Shown in pieces: positions 50,955 to 53,842 of a DNA stretch of 53,842 nucleotides. A program made the position numbers and the translations under genes. A model generated the notes under the pieces. It was not told the DNA's origin and made no database searches. It saw only the letters and a program-made list of their open reading frames with translations. Numbering within the stretch: the first letter of the stretch is position 1; every line of letters begins with the position of its first letter. The DNA lies in NCBI GenBank assembly GCA_023667165.1, contig JAMPAO010000007.1:1-53842 (forward strand). Direction: 5' to 3'. This DNA is from Ruminococcus sp. (lineage in GTDB: Bacteria > Bacillota > Clostridia > Oscillospirales > Ruminococcaceae).

Positions 50955-52377
50955 CGGATCTCCTGCCCCTTGAAGAATTTCTTCTGAATATCTGTCTGAG
51001 AGTCTTTATAACAGCGTCAAAATTGTACAGCAGACTGACGATAAATCCTATAACGAGTCCCAGACCGTACATTTTCGGCTGCTTCGCCATAATTATGCAC
51101 ATAAACACCGTTATCAGCGTATTCACTATCAGCCTGAAATAGTCCACCTTGAAGAAAATGAACCGCCTTACGTCGAACACCCGCACCGCAAAGCAGGCAA
51201 AATATGCCGCCGCCGTGGCGACAGCCGCCCCCCATACGCCGTATTCGGGGATAAGCAGGATATTCAGCGCAATATTTACAGCAGCCGCCACAAGGGCGGT
51301 AAGACAGGAATTGACCGAACGCTTTTTCGTGGTGTACACCGACGACAAAAACTGACAGAAGCACTGGTATATCATAGCCGCGATAAGTATGGGGGTAAAC
51401 ATATACGCCTCCAAAAACCTTGTTTTGTCCCCCGACCCCGCCAGTATCACGGTAAGAGGTCTGCAAAGCATTATCAGACCCGACGCGGCAATGTAAAGCA
51501 GAGATGTATACGCACCGAAAACGTCCTCGTAGAACTTTCCCAGATAACGGCTGTCCCGTTCCTCGATGGAGGATATCTGCCAGGCGTTGTAAAACATGGT
51601 GGTCACAAACATAAGCAGCGTGGGAAGCTTGTAGGCAATGGAATATATGCCCGTTTCCGCTTCTCCCACCATGCTGTCCACAAGCCATTTGTCCGAGGAG
51701 GAGGTTATCCACCACAGCAGATAGGTGGGGATAAGCGGAGCGGAAAATTTAAGCATTTTCTTTATCAGCCGCCTGCTGTAGAACGAACCGTCAAGATACT
51801 TGTAAAGTCCCGCAGTAAGCGTCAGAAAACAAAGCGAAAAGCCGTCCGAGATGATTATCGAAAGAATATAACCCTTTATGCCCATTTTCAAGCCGAGCAG
51901 CATAACGAGATTGCATATTACCTGCACAAGCACGGATATTATGCCGTCCAGCGCAAAGAGCTTTACATATCCTCTCGCTCTGACAAACTGGGACGCTATC
52001 TGACGGAAGCAGGAGAAATAGCACCACACGTACAGCAGGAAGCTGTACGAACCCAGCTTTCCGTTGAGCGCCACAAGGGGAGTAAAGAGCATATAGACGG
52101 TCATTCCGAGAAGCAGGCAGACGTTGGCGCAGGTATATACCCTGCGGCAGTCGTATTCCTTGTCCATTCCGAACCTTATAACGGCGTCGGACATACTGAA
52201 GGTCACCAGAGGCACAAGGACGTTCACTGCGTCGTACAGTATCTGAGTTGTGCCGTAGTCCTCCTCCGACATTACGCGGGTATACAGAGCCACCAGTATA
52301 AAGCCCAGCAGCTTGGTGCCCAGCGACCCTATACCGAAAATGACCGTATTCCCCAGCAGCTTTTTATATTTATCCAT
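50941..52377 (-). CDS. Polysaccharide flippase (Wzx/oligosaccharide flippase family)
   Basis: The 478-residue protein has about 14 membrane helices and the MATE/MVF-type layout of polysaccharide exporters (GSLGTKLLGFILVALYTRVM, residues 17-36, at the start; SAPLIPTYLLWWITSSSDKW mid-protein). It would flip lipid-linked glycan units across the membrane. The basic C-terminus reads FRRNSSRGRR. An extended -10 (TGATATAAT) lies upstream. No glycosyltransferases adjoin it; the EpsG-like gene is 8 kb away. Confidence 0.88.
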   Translation of the reverse strand: MDKYKKLLGNTVIFGIGSLGTKLLGFILVALYTRVMSEEDYGTTQILYDAVNVLVPLVTFSMSDAVIRFGMDKEYDCRRVYTCANVCLLLGMTVYMLFTPLVALNGKLGSYSFLLYVWCYFSCFRQIASQFVRARGYVKLFALDGIISVLVQVICNLVMLLGLKMGIKGYILSIIISDGFSLCFLTLTAGLYKYLDGSFYSRRLIKKMLKFSAPLIPTYLLWWITSSSDKWLVDSMVGEAETGIYSIAYKLPTLLMFVTTMFYNAWQISSIEERDSRYLGKFYEDVFGAYTSLLYIAASGLIMLCRPLTVILAGSGDKTRFLEAYMFTPILIAAMIYQCFCQFLSSVYTTKKRSVNSCLTALVAAAVNIALNILLIPEYGVWGAAVATAAAYFACFAVRVFDVRRFIFFKVDYFRLIVNTLITVFMCIIMAKQPKMYGLGLVIGFIVSLLYNFDAVIKTLRQIFRRNSSRGRRSDAVR

Positions 52378-52765
52378 GAGTACGCGATCTCCCGAATTAG
52401 ATTTCTAACCATATATATAATAATTATATCACACTTTTTTCAAAAAGGGAATAGTTTTCGGGAAATTTTTCGGAACGGCGGCATATAAAATTTGAAACGG
52501 CAGACCTGCGCCGGTCAAATTCGGTTTACTATCGTGCGTATGTTAAAAAATCGGCAAAGTTTATGTTCATATTAATGCAGATTTTATTGCATTTTATCCC
52601 ATATTTTCGATACCGAACTTCAAAAAACGATCGGAAAACGCAAAAAACATCAAAAAATCGCAATCTCAAAAAAGCCGTTCCGACGACAATATTGTCAAAA
52701 TATGTTTACAAGCACTTTCACGGTCTGCCGCCGCAGAGCGCCGGAATAAAATAAACGCGGGACTA
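52378..52765. other. AT-rich gap with no gene seen
   Basis: The 388 bp hold the flippase promoter near 52420-52440 on the minus strand and no supported reading frame. I see no RNA gene. Confidence 0.5.
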
Positions 52766-52794
52766 TTGAAATTGTCCGGATAATAATGTATAAT
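52766..52794 (+). promoter_or_regulatory. Promoter of the TtcA-like gene
   Basis: TTGAAA (52766-52771), 17 bp, TATAAT (52789-52794). Confidence 0.8.
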
Positions 52795-52814
52795 AATATT
52801 CGGAGATGATCGCA

Positions 52815-53573
52815 ATGCAGAAAATATTGGGATATATGCGCAAAGCAATACAGGAATTTCACATGATAGAGGACGGCGACCGCATAGCCGTCGGCGTTTC
52901 GGGAGGCAAGGACAGCCTTGTGCTGCTAAGCGGTCTTATCGGACTGCGGCGGTTCATCGGCATTGACTACACCGTAACCGCCATAACCCTCGACCCACGG
53001 TTCGGCGGAGTTCCGGGCGATTACGGCAAGGTAGAGCGGCTTTGCGCGGACGCAGGTGTGGAATACCGCCTGATCCCCACGAATATAGGTCAGGTGGTGT
53101 TTGATATCAGGCGTGAAACAAACCCGTGCAGCCTGTGCGCCAAGATGCGCAGGGGCGCTCTCCACGAGGCGGCAAAGGCGGCAGGGTGCAATAAGCTGGC
53201 TCTGGGACATCACTATAACGACGCCGTGGAAACGTTTATGATGAACCTGCTCATTGAGGGCAGGATCGGCTGCTTTGCGCCCGTAAGCTATCTGTCAAGG
53301 CGCGACCTTACCATGATACGCCCCATGGTGCTGACTCCCGAAAAAGAGATAATCCGCGCGGCTGACAGACTGGGTCTTGAAACGGTAAAATCCAAATGTC
53401 CCGCCGACGGTCACACTCAGCGGCAAAAAACAAAGGAGCTGCTCGCCGAGCTGGAAAAAAACAACCGGGGCGTTACCGCAAGGATATTCGGAGCCATGCG
53501 CCGTTCAAAGGTGGACGGCTGGGCGGGCGAAGAATACAAGGATTATGTGAACAAGTGTTCGGTGCGAAGCTAA
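52815..53573 (+). CDS. TtcA/TilS-like PP-loop ATPase, tRNA thiolation family
   Basis: The 252-residue protein has the PP-loop SGGKDS (29-34), the paired cysteines CSLC that may hold an Fe-S cluster together with a later KSKC, and GHHYNDAVET. This is the pattern of TtcA, which adds sulfur to C32 of tRNAs, and of related thiolases. Clostridial members may modify other positions. ATG 52815 is chosen since GGAG lies 9 nt upstream; ATG 52806 sits directly on that site. A strong terminator follows. Confidence 0.88.
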   Translation: MQKILGYMRKAIQEFHMIEDGDRIAVGVSGGKDSLVLLSGLIGLRRFIGIDYTVTAITLDPRFGGVPGDYGKVERLCADAGVEYRLIPTNIGQVVFDIRRETNPCSLCAKMRRGALHEAAKAAGCNKLALGHHYNDAVETFMMNLLIEGRIGCFAPVSYLSRRDLTMIRPMVLTPEKEIIRAADRLGLETVKSKCPADGHTQRQKTKELLAELEKNNRGVTARIFGAMRRSKVDGWAGEEYKDYVNKCSVRS

Positions 53574-53606
53574 AGCGGCAACGCCTTTGCGTGCGGTATT
53601 GCCCGT
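53574..53606. repeat. Possible end fragment of the palindromic element
   Basis: The stretch GCGGCAACGCCTTTGCGTGC, then GGTATTGCC, resembles both the outer end of the element at 53729 (GCGGCTAACGCCTTTGCG) and the complement of its edge (CTTTGTGCGGTGTTGCC). Confidence 0.4.
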
Positions 53607-53608
53607 GC

Positions 53609-53653
53609 AAAAATATCCGGTATGCCCCGTGAAAGGGCATACCGGATATTTTT
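53609..53653 (+). terminator. Terminator after the TtcA-like gene
   Basis: A 19-bp perfect stem (AAAAATATCCGGTATGCCC / GGGCATACCGGATATTTTT) with a 7-nt loop. Confidence 0.9.
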
Positions 53654-53728
53654 ATGCTCCTGCGGCTATAATTTCCCGTTTTCCAAAATCCGACTGTTAT
53701 TTTGGAAAAATCGGTCCATAATAACTAT

Positions 53729-53842
53729 AGGCAACACCGCACAAAGAGCGGCTAACGCCTTTGCGTACGTCTTGCTTGCATATTTTTCGTCATATTGCAC
53801 TAAAATTTCTTGACATACGTCAGTATGCCTGCAAAATTTTAG
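53729..53842. mobile_element. Left part of a second palindromic MITE-like element (cut by window end)
   Basis: It opens with AGGCAACACCGCAC and contains ACGTCTTGCTTGCATATTTT. The last 43 bases form a hairpin: CTAAAATTT (53800-53808) with AAATTTTAG (53834-53842), and CATAC/GTATG inside. The central loop closely matches that of the element at 18735-18898. If it is symmetric, the right arm lies beyond the window. Confidence 0.5.

Noticed and set aside
1..53842. CRISPR array, prophage or integrative element
   Set aside because: There are no regularly spaced direct repeats with unique spacers, no integrase or phage structural genes and no transposase. The GH25 lysozyme alone is not enough to call a prophage.

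Overview
The window reads as chromosomal DNA of a Gram-positive anaerobe of the class Clostridia, most likely a Ruminococcus-like member of the Oscillospiraceae. The grounds are moderate GC with AT-rich intergenic DNA, strong AGGAGG-type ribosome binding sites, standard -35/-10 promoters with 17 bp spacing, a holB-ricT neighbourhood as in Firmicutes, a clostridial sensory [FeFe] hydrogenase, a YjfB motility protein, PadR and LytTR regulators, and large FN3 surface proteins. The species assignment is inference. There is no rRNA, CRISPR array, prophage or intact transposase; one tRNA gene is present.

Layout. 1-4 kb: the start of a probable DNA methyltransferase, a GH13 glucosidase divergent from an AraC regulator, and a hemerythrin protein with a CheX-like tail. 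4-7 kb: tRNA-Ser(CGA) and an EF-G-like GTPase on the minus strand. 7-13 kb: YjfB, a sensory hydrogenase, an envelope protein, apgM, a small secreted anchored protein and secG. 13-18.4 kb: RNase R, an FGGY sugar kinase with araD (pentose use), and a GH25 lysozyme that appears to start at AUU. 18.6-26 kb: a palindromic MITE-like element in the leader of a padR operon, then an amino-acid decarboxylase, holB, ricT, a small membrane protein, an SPFH protein, a LytTR regulator and an ABC ATPase. 26-32.5 kb: a SHOCT protein, rpmB, an M50 protease, murA, an AgrC-like kinase and a sirtuin. 32.5-41.3 kb: a lipoprotein, nadC, a TatD-linked type radical SAM protein, an aldose-epimerase-like protein, a zinc-ribbon membrane protein, an SGNH esterase and a phosphohexomutase. 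41.4-45.7 kb: EpsG-like and secreted proteins, then a decaying patch with MarR and nitroreductase remnants around a DUF1848 gene. 45.8-53.8 kb: a 1413-residue FN3 surface protein, an ABC ATPase overlapping a flippase, a TtcA-like tRNA thiolase, and a second palindromic element cut by the window end.

Most genes are housekeeping or envelope functions. Points that stand out: an AUU-started lysozyme, a modular palindromic repeat family, two envelope proteins of different size sharing an N-terminal export segment, a C-terminal domain and a basic tail, a sensory hydrogenase with its proton-transfer cysteine replaced, and a DUF1848 protein whose motif order suggests a circularly permuted radical SAM fold.
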